DNA of 64,000 bases from Enterobacter cloacae subsp. cloacae ATCC 13047 (GTDB lineage Bacteria; Pseudomonadota; Gammaproteobacteria; Enterobacterales; Enterobacteriaceae): positions 3,658,001 to 3,722,000 of the forward strand of contig NC_014121.1 of assembly GCF_000025565.1 (NCBI RefSeq), read 5' to 3'. The translations under genes and the position numbers were made by a program. Below the pieces are notes generated by a model. That model saw only the letters and a program-made list of their open reading frames with translations, was not told the origin of the DNA and searched no databases. Positions 31,662 through 42,987 of this stretch are shown here, piece by piece (positions within the stretch are counted from its first letter, which is position 1; each line of letters begins with the position of its first letter).

Positions 31662-33328
31662 AGGTGGCTCACCTGCGCCAGCAAACTTTGCAGCTTCTGC
31701 GCACCGTCAGCCTCGTTGACGACCACTTCAATCAACGTTGCACCGGGCTGTCGCCAGGCGCTGCTCAGGGCTGCATCCAGCGCTTCCCAGTTTTCCGGGC
31801 GGTGGTATTTCAGATTAAACATCGCTGCGGCATGTTCAAACTGCACGTTCTGCGGCATCAGATAGAAGCGCTCGCGTTCGCTCTGCGGTGTCGGCAACAG
31901 GGAGAAGATCTGCCCGCCGTTATTGTTGACCACAATCAGCACAAACGGCGCCGACACCTGCCGCAGCAGCGCCAGCGCATTGAGATCGTACAGCGCTGAA
32001 AGATCGCCCACGATCGCCAGCGTGGATTTCGCGCTGGCTCGCTGCACACCCGCCGCCGTAGAGATCAGCCCGTCAATGCCGCTGGCTCCCCGGTTACTGT
32101 AGACCGGATAGCCCGCAGGCAATTTTGAGAACGCATCAATCAGACGCACCACCAGGCTGTTGCCGACAAACAGTTGCCCCTGCTCCGGCAGATACCGGTA
32201 AATACGGTGCGCCAGCTCCGCTTCACCAATTTCTTCGCATTGTGCACGGGTCAACTCCCACGCCTGACGCGACAGCGCCGGGATCTCAACGGCCCACGGG
32301 GCGCGCTTTTCCGCTGGGTGGAGCGCCAGCCAGGTGTCAATGTCGCTCACCAGACGACGACCGCGATGGTGCGCCGGATCGAGCCGCCCTTCCAGTGGAT
32401 CCACCAGCCAGTACTCTTCCGGGCTACAGGTTGCCTGCCACTGCAGTAACCGTTTGCCGGTCAGGCTTGCGCCCAGCTGAACCACAATCTGCGCCTGCGC
32501 CAGTTCAGTCACCGCTTTCGCATTCCCGAGCCAGAGATCGGCACACGGCAGCGGCTGTCCGGTCTGGGACAGCACGTCGCCAATCAGCGGCCAGCCAAGG
32601 GTGTGTGCCCATTCGGCCACCTGCCTGCCTTCGGCGGCGCTCATGCGCCCGGCAATAACCACGCCGCGTTTTTGTCGCCAGAAGAACCAGTCACGTTGCT
32701 TTGCGCTCTCAAGGTGTGTCTGCTCGCGCAGCCACGGCTTTTCGCTCTCCCACCAGTCGCCAAGCTGCTGCTGCCAGGCAAGACCGGTGTCGTCCATTTC
32801 GCCGTACAACGGCTCGGCAAACGGACAGTTAATATGTAACGCCCCGCTGCGCAACGTCTCCATGGCATGATCGACGGTCGAGACCAGCCAGCTTGCGGGA
32901 ATGTCCTGCGTGGGTCGGGGTAACGAAACCGTCTGCGAAGGATGCGAGGCAAAGATGCCCGGCTGACGAATAGCCTGGTTCGCTCCGCAGTCAATAAGCT
33001 CGGGCGGGCGATCGGCCGTCAGCAGAACCAGTTTCTCACCGGTCAGCCCGGCTTCAATAAGGGCCGGATAGAGGTTTGCCACGGCAGTACCGGAGGTGAC
33101 GATCACCGCCACCGGTTCCTTGCTGACCTTTGCCAGCCCCAGAGCCAGGTGGCCCAGGCCGCGCTCGTCAAAATGTGTGTGGTGAATAAATGCCCGGTTT
33201 TCTGCTGCCGCCAGCGTCAGCGGTGTGGAGCGTGAGCCCGGCGCAATACACACATGCCTGACGCCATGGCGAGTCAGGGCTTCAAGGATCACCGTCGCCC
33301 AGCGTCGGTTAAAAGAACTTACTGACAT
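31658..33328 (-). CDS. menD: MenD, SEPHCHC synthase
   Basis: 556 residues from Met at 33328 ([20 protein letters not shown]), the same length and start as E. coli MenD; a Met six residues upstream is less likely. ThDP-dependent: it joins isochorismate and 2-oxoglutarate. The ThDP/Mg motif [20 protein letters not shown] with VNNNGG, and the N-terminal substrate part ([16 protein letters not shown]), are intact. Overlaps menH by four bases. Confidence 0.96.
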   Translation of the reverse strand: MSVSSFNRRWATVILEALTRHGVRHVCIAPGSRSTPLTLAAAENRAFIHHTHFDERGLGHLALGLAKVSKEPVAVIVTSGTAVANLYPALIEAGLTGEKLVLLTADRPPELIDCGANQAIRQPGIFASHPSQTVSLPRPTQDIPASWLVSTVDHAMETLRSGALHINCPFAEPLYGEMDDTGLAWQQQLGDWWESEKPWLREQTHLESAKQRDWFFWRQKRGVVIAGRMSAAEGRQVAEWAHTLGWPLIGDVLSQTGQPLPCADLWLGNAKAVTELAQAQIVVQLGASLTGKRLLQWQATCSPEEYWLVDPLEGRLDPAHHRGRRLVSDIDTWLALHPAEKRAPWAVEIPALSRQAWELTRAQCEEIGEAELAHRIYRYLPEQGQLFVGNSLVVRLIDAFSKLPAGYPVYSNRGASGIDGLISTAAGVQRASAKSTLAIVGDLSALYDLNALALLRQVSAPFVLIVVNNNGGQIFSLLPTPQSERERFYLMPQNVQFEHAAAMFNLKYHRPENWEALDAALSSAWRQPGATLIEVVVNEADGAQKLQSLLAQVSHL

Positions 33329-33416
33329 GAGATTGTCCGGTATCAAGAATACGACACAGTATAAATAATAGAAAAAAATAGAATTTTGATATGAATCGGG
33401 ATTGCGCGAATCAGTA

Positions 33417-34712
33417 CTAATCCTTCAGGAGCAGAGAGCGCAAGCCTGCGGCTTTATTTTCGATCTCCTGCCATTCCTGTTCCGGATCGGAACCGCTGAC
33501 GATCCCCGCCCCGGCGTAAAGACGGACGGTGGCGTCATGGACGCGCGCCGAGCGCAGGGCCACGCAGAACTCGCTTTGTTCTGGCGACAGATATCCGGCG
33601 GATCCGGCATACCATTCCCGGTCGAAAGGTTCAACGCGGTGTATGAATTCGCGTGCTGGCTGGCGCGGTAACCCGGCAACCGCAGCCGTCGGCTGCAGCA
33701 CATGCAGACATTGCTCATCATCCGCATGCTTGAGCTCGGTCCAGATGCAGCGGCGAAGATGCTGCACTTTGCGCAACCGCATAACCTGTGCTGGCAGGAC
33801 CTCCAGCGTCCGGGTATGGTGCTGCAGCCGCTGGCAGATATCCTCTACCACCAGCATGTTTTCACGCTGGTTTTTATCATCGTTCATCAGCCAGTCGCCC
33901 AGAAGGCGGGCCTGCTTGTCATCGGGATGGCTGGCGACGGTACCGGCCAGCGCTTCGGTACGCAGCAGGTTGCCGCGCCGCCGCCACAGCCGTTCAGGTG
34001 TGGAGCCAAGAAACGCGTTGCTGGCATCGAAAACCATGCAGAAATGATAGCAGTTCAGATTCAGGGCACGGCTGGCCGCCATCAGCGCCACGGCATTCAC
34101 AGGCTGACTGAACTGCAGATCGGTTGCCCGGGCGAGCACCACCTTTTCGACTTCGCCGCGCGCAATGGTCTCTGTCGCCTGACGGATAAGGCGCAGCCAT
34201 TCCGGTTTTTGCGGCTGATGGGTCTCCTGCACTACCTGGGCGGAGAGCGGGCGGATTGGGCGGGCATCGCGAAGCTGCTGTAAGAACGCCAGCGCCGCGT
34301 CGGCATCCTCCTGAAGGGAACGGTCACTCCACAGCTGCAGACGCAACGTGGCTGTCCCGGCAGAACGTCGCCACAGCAGGCGGGGTAAAAAGAGACTGCC
34401 CTGCTCCGGGGTGAAGGCATTCAGGCCGCAGATCCGCGTGTCGTTCGCTACAGGCTGTTGCTGTAAAAACTGCGAAGCCTGAGCCAGAGAGGAAAAATGG
34501 ATGACGGCGCCCAGCGCAGCCAGCTCTTCATCACCGTTACGCTGCTGCCAGTAAAACTGGGGAAAGAGGCACTGAGCACCAAGCCAGGCGAGAGGGTCGA
34601 AAGCGTCGTTTAACGGGAAAGAGACGTCCACGTGACGTAAGCCGGGTGTAGCGGGTAACGCTTGCGCAAGCTGAGTACGCAGACGTTCCAGCGCGTTGGA
34701 AATCGAATGCAC
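33417..34712 (-). CDS. menF: MenF, isochorismate synthase
   Basis: 431 residues, chorismate-utilising fold, same length as E. coli MenF. It isomerises chorismate to isochorismate, the first step of menaquinone synthesis. The general base Lys is in [12 protein letters not shown], and the C-terminal catalytic and Mg region ([51 protein letters not shown]) is complete. It is first in the operon, 88 bases upstream of menD. Confidence 0.95.
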   Translation of the reverse strand: MHSISNALERLRTQLAQALPATPGLRHVDVSFPLNDAFDPLAWLGAQCLFPQFYWQQRNGDEELAALGAVIHFSSLAQASQFLQQQPVANDTRICGLNAFTPEQGSLFLPRLLWRRSAGTATLRLQLWSDRSLQEDADAALAFLQQLRDARPIRPLSAQVVQETHQPQKPEWLRLIRQATETIARGEVEKVVLARATDLQFSQPVNAVALMAASRALNLNCYHFCMVFDASNAFLGSTPERLWRRRGNLLRTEALAGTVASHPDDKQARLLGDWLMNDDKNQRENMLVVEDICQRLQHHTRTLEVLPAQVMRLRKVQHLRRCIWTELKHADDEQCLHVLQPTAAVAGLPRQPAREFIHRVEPFDREWYAGSAGYLSPEQSEFCVALRSARVHDATVRLYAGAGIVSGSDPEQEWQEIENKAAGLRSLLLKD

Positions 34713-34807
34713 GCGAACCTCTCCCTGTAAAAACGCTTAGTATACGGGGTACCATCAGAAATATCAGTACCCACGTATAGGGAGGGGTTAAGCGTCCGAT
34801 TCAGGGG

Positions 34808-35113
34808 TTAACGACGGGCCAGAAGCAGCCCCAGCACCAGACCGACCGCCGCACCGACACCAATCCCTTGCCACGGTTTTTCATGGACGTAATCATCGGC
34901 GCGATACACCGCTTTTTTTGCGCGGTAGTAGTAATTGTCGGACGCATGGCTGACGCGGGTTTTGACATCATGTAGCGCCTGTTCGGCACGTGCCTTGAGT
35001 TCGATATATTTCTGATCGGCAGGGTCGCCGGACGAACGTAACACCTCTTCCAGCGTTTCGCTCAGTAACGTCAGGTCGTCATCGACACGGGTATCCCAGG
35101 ATTGAAATGACAT
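34808..35113 (-). CDS. elaB: ElaB, tail-anchored ribosome-associated membrane protein
   Basis: 101 residues from Met at 35113 (MSFQSWDTRVDDDLTLLSET), same length as E. coli ElaB, after GGAGAA. YqjD/ElaB family: a long helical body and a C-terminal membrane anchor (GIGVGAAVGLVLGLLLARR). These proteins tether ribosomes to the inner membrane in stationary phase and protect against stress. Single-gene unit. Confidence 0.93.
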   Translation of the reverse strand: MSFQSWDTRVDDDLTLLSETLEEVLRSSGDPADQKYIELKARAEQALHDVKTRVSHASDNYYYRAKKAVYRADDYVHEKPWQGIGVGAAVGLVLGLLLARR

Positions 35114-35166
35114 ATTTTTCTCCATGTTAGTACACCAGTCCGCTAACTATAGCCAACGACCTGCCA

Positions 35167-35627
35167 TTACGCCTGTTTCACTTCCCGCGCCATACCGATA
35201 TGAGGAATGCCGTCTTCGTCGTACACGTCCGTGACCGGCATAAAGCCAAAGTGGCCGTAGAAAGACTGAAGGTGCGCCTGTGCGCCAAGGTATAACACCT
35301 TGTCTGGCCACTGTTTTTGGCATGCCTCCAGCGTTTTTCCATCAGCTGATAGCCCAGTTTTTCACCGCGCGCCTTGCCGCTAATAATGACGCGACCGATA
35401 ACGACAGGCTCAAAATCGTCCCCGCTTTTCAGAATCCTCGCATACGCCACCAGCTCGTTATCCCTCCAGCCGAGAATATGACGGTTCTCGCCCACCAGAT
35501 CATCACCATCGATGTCCTGATACGGGCAGGTTTGTTCCACAACAAACACTTCGCAGCGCAGTTTGAGCAGGGCGTACAGTGTCTGAACGGTGAGTTCACT
35601 ATGGTGTAAATCTTGCCACTGGATCAT
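35167..35627 (-). pseudogene. elaA: elaA, GNAT acetyltransferase, frameshifted
   Basis: The first about 99 residues match E. coli ElaA ([20 protein letters not shown] ... GRVIISGKARGEKLGYQLME). The frame then changes to a basic nonsense tail ending at 35178. The correct continuation (LEACQKQWPDK..., YFGHFGF-like, EDGIPHIGMAREVKQA) is present in the next frame to a stop at 35167-35169. The cause is one missing A in GAAAAACG (T5 at 35334-35338 on the plus strand; six expected). The lost part includes much of the acetyl-CoA fold end. A sequencing error in the homopolymer is possible. Confidence 0.88.
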
Positions 35628-35697
35628 GTCGGTCTCCTTCCTGGGTTCATCACGTTATACTAAACCCTCCCCCATTCGGCAAAGGGCTGATTGCGTT

Positions 35698-36615
35698 ATG
35701 GAACTGATTTTTCTGGGTACGTCCGCTGGCGTGCCAACACGCACACGAAACGTGACCGCGATCCTGCTGGATCTGCAGCACCCAACCCGTGGCGGACTGT
35801 GGCTGTTTGACTGTGGCGAAGGAACGCAGCAACAACTGTTACACACCGCTTATCATCCCGGTAAGCTGGATAAGATCTTTATCACCCATCTGCATGGCGA
35901 TCACCTGTTTGGCCTGCCGGGCCTGCTGTGTAGCCGTTCGATGGCGGGTAATGCCAACCCGCTGACGATTTACGGGCCGGCGGGTACTGGTGAGTTTGTT
36001 GAAACCACGCTGCGCCTGAGCGGGTCGTGGACGGATTATCCGCTGGAAGTGATTGAGATAACCGAGGGGCTGGTTTTGGATGACGGGGACTATACCGTCA
36101 CCGCCCGGCCGCTCAACCATCCGGTTGAGTGCTATGGCTACCGCATTGAAGCGCATGATAAGCCCGGCGCGCTCGACGCCGCTGCGCTGATTGCCGATGG
36201 TGTGAAGCCCGGACCGCTTTTCCAGCGACTGAAACAGGGCGATACCGTCACGCTTGAGGACGGCCGCACGATTAATGGCCAGGACTATCTCGCCCCACCG
36301 CAGCCAGGGAAAAAACTGGCGATTTTTGGCGATACCGCGCCCTGCCCTGCGGCCCTGCAACTGGCGCGAGAGGTGGATGTGATGGTGCACGAAGCCACGC
36401 TTGAAACGGCGATGGAAGAGAAAGCCAACAGCCGGGGTCACAGCTCCACGCGTCAGGCGGCGGCGCTTGCCCGTGAAGCGAACGCCGGAAAATTGATTGT
36501 CACCCATGTCAGCTCGCGCTATGACGCCCACGGCTGTGAAAAACTGCTGGCAGAGTGCCGCGACGTGTTCCCGACGTGTGAGCTGGCCAACGATTTCACT
36601 AAGGTCAGCGTTTAG
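35698..36615 (+). CDS. rbn: RNase BN/Z, 3'-tRNA processing nuclease
   Basis: 305 residues from ATG 35698 ([20 protein letters not shown]), matching E. coli Rbn/ElaC. Metallo-beta-lactamase fold with [13 protein letters not shown] as the zinc motif, then GHSSTRQAA and VTHVSSRY for the remaining ligands. Earlier in-frame starts lie in the divergent elaA region. It matures tRNA 3' ends and has exonuclease activity. Confidence 0.95.
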   Translation: MELIFLGTSAGVPTRTRNVTAILLDLQHPTRGGLWLFDCGEGTQQQLLHTAYHPGKLDKIFITHLHGDHLFGLPGLLCSRSMAGNANPLTIYGPAGTGEFVETTLRLSGSWTDYPLEVIEITEGLVLDDGDYTVTARPLNHPVECYGYRIEAHDKPGALDAAALIADGVKPGPLFQRLKQGDTVTLEDGRTINGQDYLAPPQPGKKLAIFGDTAPCPAALQLAREVDVMVHEATLETAMEEKANSRGHSSTRQAAALAREANAGKLIVTHVSSRYDAHGCEKLLAECRDVFPTCELANDFTKVSV

Positions 36616-36679
36616 TCCTTCATTTTTCTCTCAGGATGCCGATAACGATTAAAAGGGCAGCATTTCACTTGAGGGTAGA

Positions 36680-37684
36680 ATGGATAATTTCCAGAAAGAT
36701 ATTGATGACAGGGCAAATCTCACCCTGTCGAATCGTTTTGAGCTGTTGCTGTTCCGTCTGGGCACGTCTCTGAATGAAAATAAATCCGAACTGTTTGGCA
36801 TTAACGTCTTTAAGCTGCGTGAAATTGTGCCGATGCCGGAGTTCACCAAACCCGCAGGGATGAAGTCCCCGCTGATGGGGATGGTGAATATCCGCGATCA
36901 GGTGATCCCGGTGATCGACCTGGCCGCCGTGGCGGGCTGTAAGCCGACGACGGGGCTCAACATCCTGCTGATCACCGAATATGCCCGCAGCGTGCAGGCG
37001 TTTGCGGTGGAATCGGTTGAGAACATCATGCGCCTTGACTGGAAGCAGGTCCACGCGGCGGAAACCGCCGTCAGCGGACGTTACATCACCAGTATCGCCT
37101 GTCTGGACGAAAAGACCGATACCAACGAGCTGGCGATGGTGCTGGACGTTGAGCAGATCCTGTATGACATCACGCCGGCCAACCACGATCTGCACGCCAC
37201 GAATCTGCAGACCACTAAGTTCCACATCAAGCCTGGCGCTGTGGCGATTGTGGCGGAAGATTCCAAAGTCGCGCGCTCCATGCTGGAGAAGGGATTACAG
37301 GCTATGGAGATCCCGGCGCAGCTGCATATCACCGGTAAAGACGCATGGGAGAAAATTGGCGTGCTGGCCGCGCAGGCGCAGGCTGAAGGTGTGCCGATCA
37401 CCGATAAAATTGCCCTGGTGCTGACCGACCTCGAAATGCCAGAGATGGACGGTTTCACGCTGACGCGCAAAATCAAAACCGACCCGCTGCTGAAAGATAT
37501 TCCGGTGGTGATCCACTCTTCGCTTTCGGGCAACGCCAACGAAGATCATATTCGTAAAGTGAAGGCCGATGGCTACGTGGCGAAGTTTGAGTTGAACGAG
37601 CTGTCGTCGGTGATTGAAGAGGTGCTGGACCGTTCGATGAAGAAGATTGACGGGCCGTTGATTAGCAGGAAACAGCTGGCTTAA
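36680..37684 (+). CDS. cheV: CheV, chemotaxis coupling protein
   Basis: 334 residues: a CheW-like domain (about 20-165; FGINVFKLREIVPMPEF, VNIRDQVIPVIDL) joined to a CheY-like receiver (about 185-315) with phospho-acceptor Asp in ALVLTDLEMPEMDGF, conserved Ser in VIHSSLSG and Lys in YVAKFELNEL. It couples receptors to CheA and tunes adaptation. E. coli K-12 lacks it; Salmonella has one at the same locus. Its terminator is shared with nuoN. Confidence 0.95.
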   Translation: MDNFQKDIDDRANLTLSNRFELLLFRLGTSLNENKSELFGINVFKLREIVPMPEFTKPAGMKSPLMGMVNIRDQVIPVIDLAAVAGCKPTTGLNILLITEYARSVQAFAVESVENIMRLDWKQVHAAETAVSGRYITSIACLDEKTDTNELAMVLDVEQILYDITPANHDLHATNLQTTKFHIKPGAVAIVAEDSKVARSMLEKGLQAMEIPAQLHITGKDAWEKIGVLAAQAQAEGVPITDKIALVLTDLEMPEMDGFTLTRKIKTDPLLKDIPVVIHSSLSGNANEDHIRKVKADGYVAKFELNELSSVIEEVLDRSMKKIDGPLISRKQLA

Positions 37685-37700
37685 GTCTGGTGCGGGCTGG

Positions 37701-37738
37701 TGCCCTCACCCCGCCCCTCTCCCACAGGGAGAGGGCGA
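37701..37738. repeat. Intergenic hairpin repeat
   Basis: CCTCTCCC-acag-GGAGAGG within a TGCCCTCACCCC...GAGGGCG context. This pyrimidine/purine hairpin is a dispersed intergenic repeat known by sight in Enterobacter and Klebsiella genomes. It is a single copy in this window. Confidence 0.6.
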
Positions 37739-37744
37739 AAACCA

Positions 37745-37772
37745 TAAAAAAACCCGCCGAGGCGGGTTTTTT
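37745..37772. terminator. Bidirectional terminator between cheV and nuoN
   Basis: A7CCCGCC-ga-GGCGGGT6: a GC hairpin with A-run and T-run on both sides. It can end both cheV (plus) and the long nuo operon (minus). Confidence 0.88.
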
Positions 37773-37776
37773 GCTT

Positions 37777-39234
37777 TTACATCAGCGGCATCGCTCGCTG
37801 CACGATATCAATCAGCGGCTGCGGATAGATACCGAAGATCAGCACCAGCAGCGCGGAGATCAGCACCACAATACCACCGGCGCTGTACTGCCAGTTGCCT
37901 GGTGCGTCGCGGTTGAGTTGCTGAGGCGCGCTCAGGTACAGGCTCACGGCCACACGCAGATAGTAGTACAGACCGATTGCCGAGCCGATAACCACGCCCG
38001 CAGTCAGCCACCACAGGTGCGCCTGCACACCGACAGCCAGCACGTAGAACTTACCGATGAAGCCCAGCGTCATTGGGATACCCGCCAGAGAGAGCATCAT
38101 CACGGTCATCACCGCAGACAGGATCGGACGGTGCCAGAACAGGCCACGGTAGGAGAACAGTGAATCTGCATCCGGGCCACGGTACGGGCTGGACATCAGG
38201 CTCACCACGCCGAACGCGCCGAGGCTGCTGAACAGGTAACCGGCCAGGTAAACGCCTACGGTTTCCATCGACATCTCACCGCTCTGCAGCGCAATCAGTG
38301 CCACCAGCAGGTAGCCCAGATGAGAGATGGAGGAGTAACCCAGCAGACGTTTAATGTTGGTCTGGCTCAGCGCCATCAGGTTACCGAAGATGATGGAGAC
38401 GAACGCGATAATCCCCAGCACCGTGCGAACTGCTTCGCTGTCACCTACCGGTGCGTACAGGAACAGGCGCATGACCACACCGAAGATAGCGATTTTGCTC
38501 GCCGTCGCCAGGAAGGTAGAAACCGGCGCCGGTGCGCCCTGGTAAACGTCCGGGGTCCACAGGTGGAACGGAACCAGAGAGAGTTTAAAGCCGAGGCCAA
38601 CAATCATCATGCCCAGACCCGCCAGCAGCAGCGGCTCGTGCAGCATGCCCTCGCCGAGGCTCTTGCCAAGCGCCATGAACGAAAGGTTACCGGTCTGCGC
38701 GTACAACAGCGCAATACCAAACAACAGGAAGGACGAGGCAGCAGCAGACAAGATGGTGTACTTGATGCTCGCTTCCAGAGAGCGCTTCTGACGGAAGGCG
38801 TAACCAATCAGGCCGAACAGCGGCAGAGAGATCAGCTCAATGCCGAGGAACAGCGCAGCCAGATGGTTTGCATTCGCCAGCAGAATGCCGCCGAGTGCGG
38901 CAATCAGTACCAGCAGGTAAAACTCTTCTTTGTTGTCGTTGTAGCCTTCGAGCCACGGATAGGCAAAGGTACAGGTCGCCAGGCTCGCCAGCAGAACCAG
39001 CCCCGTGTACAGCATGGCATAGCCGTCAACGCGCATCAGCGGGGTGACGTCCATCGCCCCGCCCTGGCCAACAAACCAGAGAGAGACTAACGCGGCGTTC
39101 AGTCCGATGACCGACAGCGTGGCATTCAGGAAGTGATTGCGTCGCCACGCAATGGAGAGCATCACAACCACCACCGTCAATCCGACGATCAGCAGCGGTA
39201 GCAGCGCGATCAGTTGTTGTGGAGTTATTGTCAT
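37777..39234 (-). CDS. nuoN: NuoN, complex I membrane subunit
   Basis: 485 residues, antiporter-like subunit with about 14 membrane helices. It carries proton-channel Lys/Glu residues (for example in [15 protein letters not shown] and [11 protein letters not shown]). It forms part of the membrane arm with NuoL, M, A, H, J and K. Last gene of the nuo operon, six bases after nuoM. Length equals E. coli NuoN. Confidence 0.96.
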   Translation of the reverse strand: MTITPQQLIALLPLLIVGLTVVVVMLSIAWRRNHFLNATLSVIGLNAALVSLWFVGQGGAMDVTPLMRVDGYAMLYTGLVLLASLATCTFAYPWLEGYNDNKEEFYLLVLIAALGGILLANANHLAALFLGIELISLPLFGLIGYAFRQKRSLEASIKYTILSAAASSFLLFGIALLYAQTGNLSFMALGKSLGEGMLHEPLLLAGLGMMIVGLGFKLSLVPFHLWTPDVYQGAPAPVSTFLATASKIAIFGVVMRLFLYAPVGDSEAVRTVLGIIAFVSIIFGNLMALSQTNIKRLLGYSSISHLGYLLVALIALQSGEMSMETVGVYLAGYLFSSLGAFGVVSLMSSPYRGPDADSLFSYRGLFWHRPILSAVMTVMMLSLAGIPMTLGFIGKFYVLAVGVQAHLWWLTAGVVIGSAIGLYYYLRVAVSLYLSAPQQLNRDAPGNWQYSAGGIVVLISALLVLIFGIYPQPLIDIVQRAMPLM

Positions 39235-39240
39235 GGCGAA

Positions 39241-40770
39241 TTACGGCCTTGTAGTAGAAGCAGAATTAACAAACCACTGCTGGATATTACCCATCGCGGA
39301 GTGCGAGGTATCCAGAATCGGCTGCGGGAAGAAGCCCAGCAGCACCAGCAGTACGACCAGCAGCAGGATGATGAACAGCTCACGCAGCGACATCCCCGGC
39401 AGTTCTTGTGCAGCAATTTCGCTCTTCGCTTTACCGAAGTAAGCACGGTGCAGCATCGCCAGCGAGTAGACGGACGCGAACACCAGACCAAAGGTGGAGA
39501 TGACGGTAATCATCGGTACCACTTTGAAGCTGCCGAACAGAATCATAAATTCGCCGACGAAGTTACCGGTACCTGGCATACCCAGGGTCGCCACCGCGAA
39601 GAACATGGACAACGCCGGCAACCACTTAATTTTGCTCCACAGACCGCCCATCATACGCATGTCACGGGTGTGCAGACGTTCGTACAGCTGACCACAGAGG
39701 ATGAAGAGACCGGCTGCGGACAGACCGTGCGCAATCATCTGGATCACCGCGCCCTGGTACGCCAGCTGGCTGCCGGTGTAGATAGCAATCAGCACGAAGC
39801 CCATGTGGGAAACGGAAGTGTACGCAATCAGACGTTTGATGTCGTACTGCGTGAATGCCATCCAGGCACCGTAGAAGATACCAATCACACCCAGCCACAT
39901 GGCAATCGGTGCGAACTCAGCGGACGCGTTCGGGAACAGTGGCAGCGCGAAACGCAGCAGACCGTAGGCTGCCGTTTTCAGCAAGATGCCCGCCAGGTCA
40001 ACAGAACCTGCGGTTGGCGCCTGAGAGTGCGCATCTGGCAGCCAGCCGTGAAGTGGGACGACCGGCATTTTCACCGCGAAGGCGATGAAGAAGCCGAGCA
40101 TCAGCAGGTATTCCACACCGTGAGACATCGGGGTCTTCAGCAGGTCTTCGTAGTTGAAGGTCCAGACACCGGTCGCATTGTGGTGCACAAACACCAGCGC
40201 CAGAATGGCAATCAGCATCACCAGACCACTCGCCTGGGTATAGATGAAGAACTTGGTGGCCGCCGTGATACGCGTTTTACCGTCGGACGCCTTATGGCCC
40301 CACAGCGCGATCAGGAAGTACATCGGCACCAGCATCATCTCCCAGAAGAAGAAGAACAGGAACATGTCGATGGCAAGGAACACGCCGATTACGCCGCCCA
40401 GGATCCACATCAGGTTCAGGTGGAAGAAGCCCTGGTATTTTTCGATTTCTCGCCAGGAGCAAAGTACCGCCAGAACGCCGAGCAGACCGGTCAGCACCAC
40501 CATCAGCAGCGACAGACCGTCAATCGCCAGGTGGATCGTAATGCCGAAACGCGGGATCCACGGCAGGATAAACTCAGACTGCCACTGCGGAATGCCCGCA
40601 GACTGGGTCAGGGAGTAGCCACCCTGCAACCAGAGTTGCAGACCAAGCGCGAGCGTCAATCCCATGGTGATCAGCGCGATCCAGCGCGGCATCTTCACGC
40701 CAAAGCGTTCAGTCTGCCAGCACAGGAAGCCGCCGATGAAGGGAATTAATATTAGCCAGGGTAGTAACAT
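39241..40770 (-). CDS. nuoM: NuoM, complex I membrane subunit
   Basis: 509 residues, antiporter-like subunit, same length as E. coli. Conserved channel residues are in FFFWEMMLVPMYFLIALWG (helix 5 Glu) and VPLHGWLPDAHSQAPTAGSV (broken helix and Lys region). It pumps protons in the membrane arm. A short hairpin region precedes it. Confidence 0.96.
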   Translation of the reverse strand: MLLPWLILIPFIGGFLCWQTERFGVKMPRWIALITMGLTLALGLQLWLQGGYSLTQSAGIPQWQSEFILPWIPRFGITIHLAIDGLSLLMVVLTGLLGVLAVLCSWREIEKYQGFFHLNLMWILGGVIGVFLAIDMFLFFFFWEMMLVPMYFLIALWGHKASDGKTRITAATKFFIYTQASGLVMLIAILALVFVHHNATGVWTFNYEDLLKTPMSHGVEYLLMLGFFIAFAVKMPVVPLHGWLPDAHSQAPTAGSVDLAGILLKTAAYGLLRFALPLFPNASAEFAPIAMWLGVIGIFYGAWMAFTQYDIKRLIAYTSVSHMGFVLIAIYTGSQLAYQGAVIQMIAHGLSAAGLFILCGQLYERLHTRDMRMMGGLWSKIKWLPALSMFFAVATLGMPGTGNFVGEFMILFGSFKVVPMITVISTFGLVFASVYSLAMLHRAYFGKAKSEIAAQELPGMSLRELFIILLLVVLLVLLGFFPQPILDTSHSAMGNIQQWFVNSASTTRP

Positions 40771-40846
40771 GGCGATTTACATTCCTTTTTAAGGCCCCCA
40801 GAAGGGGCCTGATTTTCAACGAATTCGAATAAAATTCACTTTACGA
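40771..40846 (-). other. nuoL-nuoM spacer with hairpin
   Basis: 76 bases. On the nuo strand AGGCCCC-ttctg-GGGGCCT is a perfect hairpin followed by TAAAAAGG, with no U-run. It is more likely an mRNA stabiliser or translation-uncoupling element than a terminator. It is the largest gap within the nuoN-K end of the operon. Confidence 0.6.
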
Positions 40847-42688
40847 TCAACGCAACACCATCAGCAGCGCCAGCACGACAACCGCACCGATGCTCATGGA
40901 CGCCACATACCAGCGCAGGTAACCGTTCTCGCTGTACAGCAGGCCTTTACCTGCAAAGCGGGAGAGGATCGCCGGGATATTCATCAGGCTGTTCAGTGGG
41001 TCGCGCTTCAACAGCCACGCAATGCCCAGGAACGGCTTAACGAAGATCATGTCGTACAGCCAGTCGAAGCCCCACGCGTTGTACCACCAGGTGCCCAGCA
41101 GGCGGCCTGGCGCACTGTTGGCAACGGCAGTCACCAGCGTGCGTTTGCCCAGCCACAGCCATGCAGCAATCAGGATACCCGCGATAGCGACCACACCAGA
41201 GGTGATTTCAAGCGTCAGAACGCGGCCGTGCTCAAGCTCGGTGGTGTCTGGCAGTACACCCTGCAGCGGCGGCACAATCATCGCGCCAACGAAGGTGGAC
41301 AGGACCAGCAGCACAATCAGCGGCAGGTGGTGAGTAATCCCCTTCCCTGCATGAGCGTGAATTTGTTCTTTACCGTGGAATACGATGAAAATCATACGGA
41401 AGGTATACAGGGAGGTCATGAACGCACCGACCAGACCCGCAACCATCAGATTGATATGACCATTCGCCATGGCACCGGCAAGGATTTCGTCCTTACTGAA
41501 GAAGCCCGCGGTAATCAGCGGCAGTGCCGCCAGCGCCGCGCCGCCCACCAGGAAGCAGACATACACCAGCGGGATGGACTTACGCAGTCCGCCCATCTTG
41601 AAGATGTTCTGCTCGTGATGGCAGGCCAGGATCACGGAACCGGATGAGAGGAACAGCAGCGCTTTAAAGAACGCGTGCGTCATCAGGTGGAAAATCGCCG
41701 CGTCCCACGCCTGAACGCCCAGCGCCAGGAACATGTAGCCAATCTGGCTCATGGTGGAATAAGCAAGAACGCGTTTGATGTCGGTCTGCACCAGCGCAGC
41801 AAAGCCTGCCAGCACCAGCGTGACCGCACCGACGATACCCACCAGATGCAGAATTTCCGGGGTCATCAGGAACAGGCCATGGGTACGCGCAATCAGGTAC
41901 ACACCGGCGGTGACCATGGTCGCGGCGTGGATCAGCGCGGAGACAGGGGTTGGACCCGCCATCGCGTCGGCCAGCCATGTCTGCAACGGCAGCTGTGCAG
42001 ATTTACCCACAGCACCACCCAGCAGCATCAGCGTTGCCCACCACAGCATGTTGTTGCCTGCGGCGAAGTGTGCAGGCGCCAGTTCCACCATTTCGCGGAA
42101 GTTCAGCGTGCCCAGTTCGTTGTAGAGAATGAACAGCGCGAACGCGAGGAAGACGTCACCCACACGGGTCACGACGAACGCTTTCATGGCCGCTGCGCCA
42201 TTCTTCGGATCGGTGTAGTAGAACCCGATCAGCAGGTACGAACAGAGACCCACGCCTTCCCAGCCCAGATACATCAGCAGCAGGTTATCGGCCAGCACCA
42301 GAACCACCATGCTGGCGATAAACAGGTTGGTGTAGGCGAAGAAGCGGGAGTAGCCCTCTTCACCGCGCATGTACCAGGAGGCGAACATATGGATCAGGAA
42401 GCCCACGCCGGTCACCACGGAGAGCATGGTCAGCGAGAGACCATCCAGCACCAGGTTAAAACCGATGTTGAAATCACCGACCGACATCCAGGTCCACAGC
42501 GGCACGCTGAAGGCCTGACGCCCGTTGTTGAAGAAATCGATACCCGCATACGCTGTTACCAGCGCAGCCAGACCGACAGATCCCATGCCGACGGTCGCAG
42601 ACAGATTCTCAGACCAGCGGCCGCGAGAAAACGCCAGCAGCACGAAGCCAATCAGCGGAAAAATAATGGTTAAGGCAAGCATGTTCAT
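40847..42688 (-). CDS. nuoL: NuoL, complex I membrane subunit with lateral helix
   Basis: 613 residues, same length as E. coli. Antiporter-like core ([40 protein letters not shown]) plus the C-terminal extension forming the long lateral helix over NuoM and NuoN and a last membrane helix ([19 protein letters not shown]). Overlaps nuoK by four bases. Confidence 0.97.
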   Translation of the reverse strand: MNMLALTIIFPLIGFVLLAFSRGRWSENLSATVGMGSVGLAALVTAYAGIDFFNNGRQAFSVPLWTWMSVGDFNIGFNLVLDGLSLTMLSVVTGVGFLIHMFASWYMRGEEGYSRFFAYTNLFIASMVVLVLADNLLLMYLGWEGVGLCSYLLIGFYYTDPKNGAAAMKAFVVTRVGDVFLAFALFILYNELGTLNFREMVELAPAHFAAGNNMLWWATLMLLGGAVGKSAQLPLQTWLADAMAGPTPVSALIHAATMVTAGVYLIARTHGLFLMTPEILHLVGIVGAVTLVLAGFAALVQTDIKRVLAYSTMSQIGYMFLALGVQAWDAAIFHLMTHAFFKALLFLSSGSVILACHHEQNIFKMGGLRKSIPLVYVCFLVGGAALAALPLITAGFFSKDEILAGAMANGHINLMVAGLVGAFMTSLYTFRMIFIVFHGKEQIHAHAGKGITHHLPLIVLLVLSTFVGAMIVPPLQGVLPDTTELEHGRVLTLEITSGVVAIAGILIAAWLWLGKRTLVTAVANSAPGRLLGTWWYNAWGFDWLYDMIFVKPFLGIAWLLKRDPLNSLMNIPAILSRFAGKGLLYSENGYLRWYVASMSIGAVVVLALLMVLR

Positions 42689-42987
42689 CCACGCAACTCA
42701 CTTACTGAATCGATGTTCAGGTTCTGGCGGCGACGATGGAGCTGCAGCAACAGCGCCAGGCCAATACTCGCTTCGGCAGCCGCGAGGCTGATGGCGAGAA
42801 TGTACATCACCTGACCATCGGTCTGGCCCCAGTAGCTTCCGGCGACCACGAAGGCCAGCGCGGAGGCGTTAATCATGATTTCCAGACCGATCAGCATAAA
42901 CAGCAGATTGCGGCGGATAACCAGACCGGTTAAGCCCAGAACGAATAAAATCGCAGCGAGGATCAGTCCATGTGTTAAGGGGATCAT
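42685..42987 (-). CDS. nuoK: NuoK, complex I membrane subunit
   Basis: 100 residues, three membrane helices. The two essential Glu residues are in [17 protein letters not shown] and [16 protein letters not shown]. Same length as E. coli. Overlaps nuoJ and nuoL by four bases each. Confidence 0.97.
   Translation of the reverse strand: MIPLTHGLILAAILFVLGLTGLVIRRNLLFMLIGLEIMINASALAFVVAGSYWGQTDGQVMYILAISLAAAEASIGLALLLQLHRRRQNLNIDSVSELRG

Noticed and set aside
39214..40749. Long plus-strand ORF opposite nuoM (511 codons), and similar ones opposite menD, nuoN, nuoL and ackA
   Set aside because: These are antisense shadows of GC-rich genes with strong codon bias; their translations are Gln/His/Arg-rich without domains, and the minus-strand genes are unmistakable.
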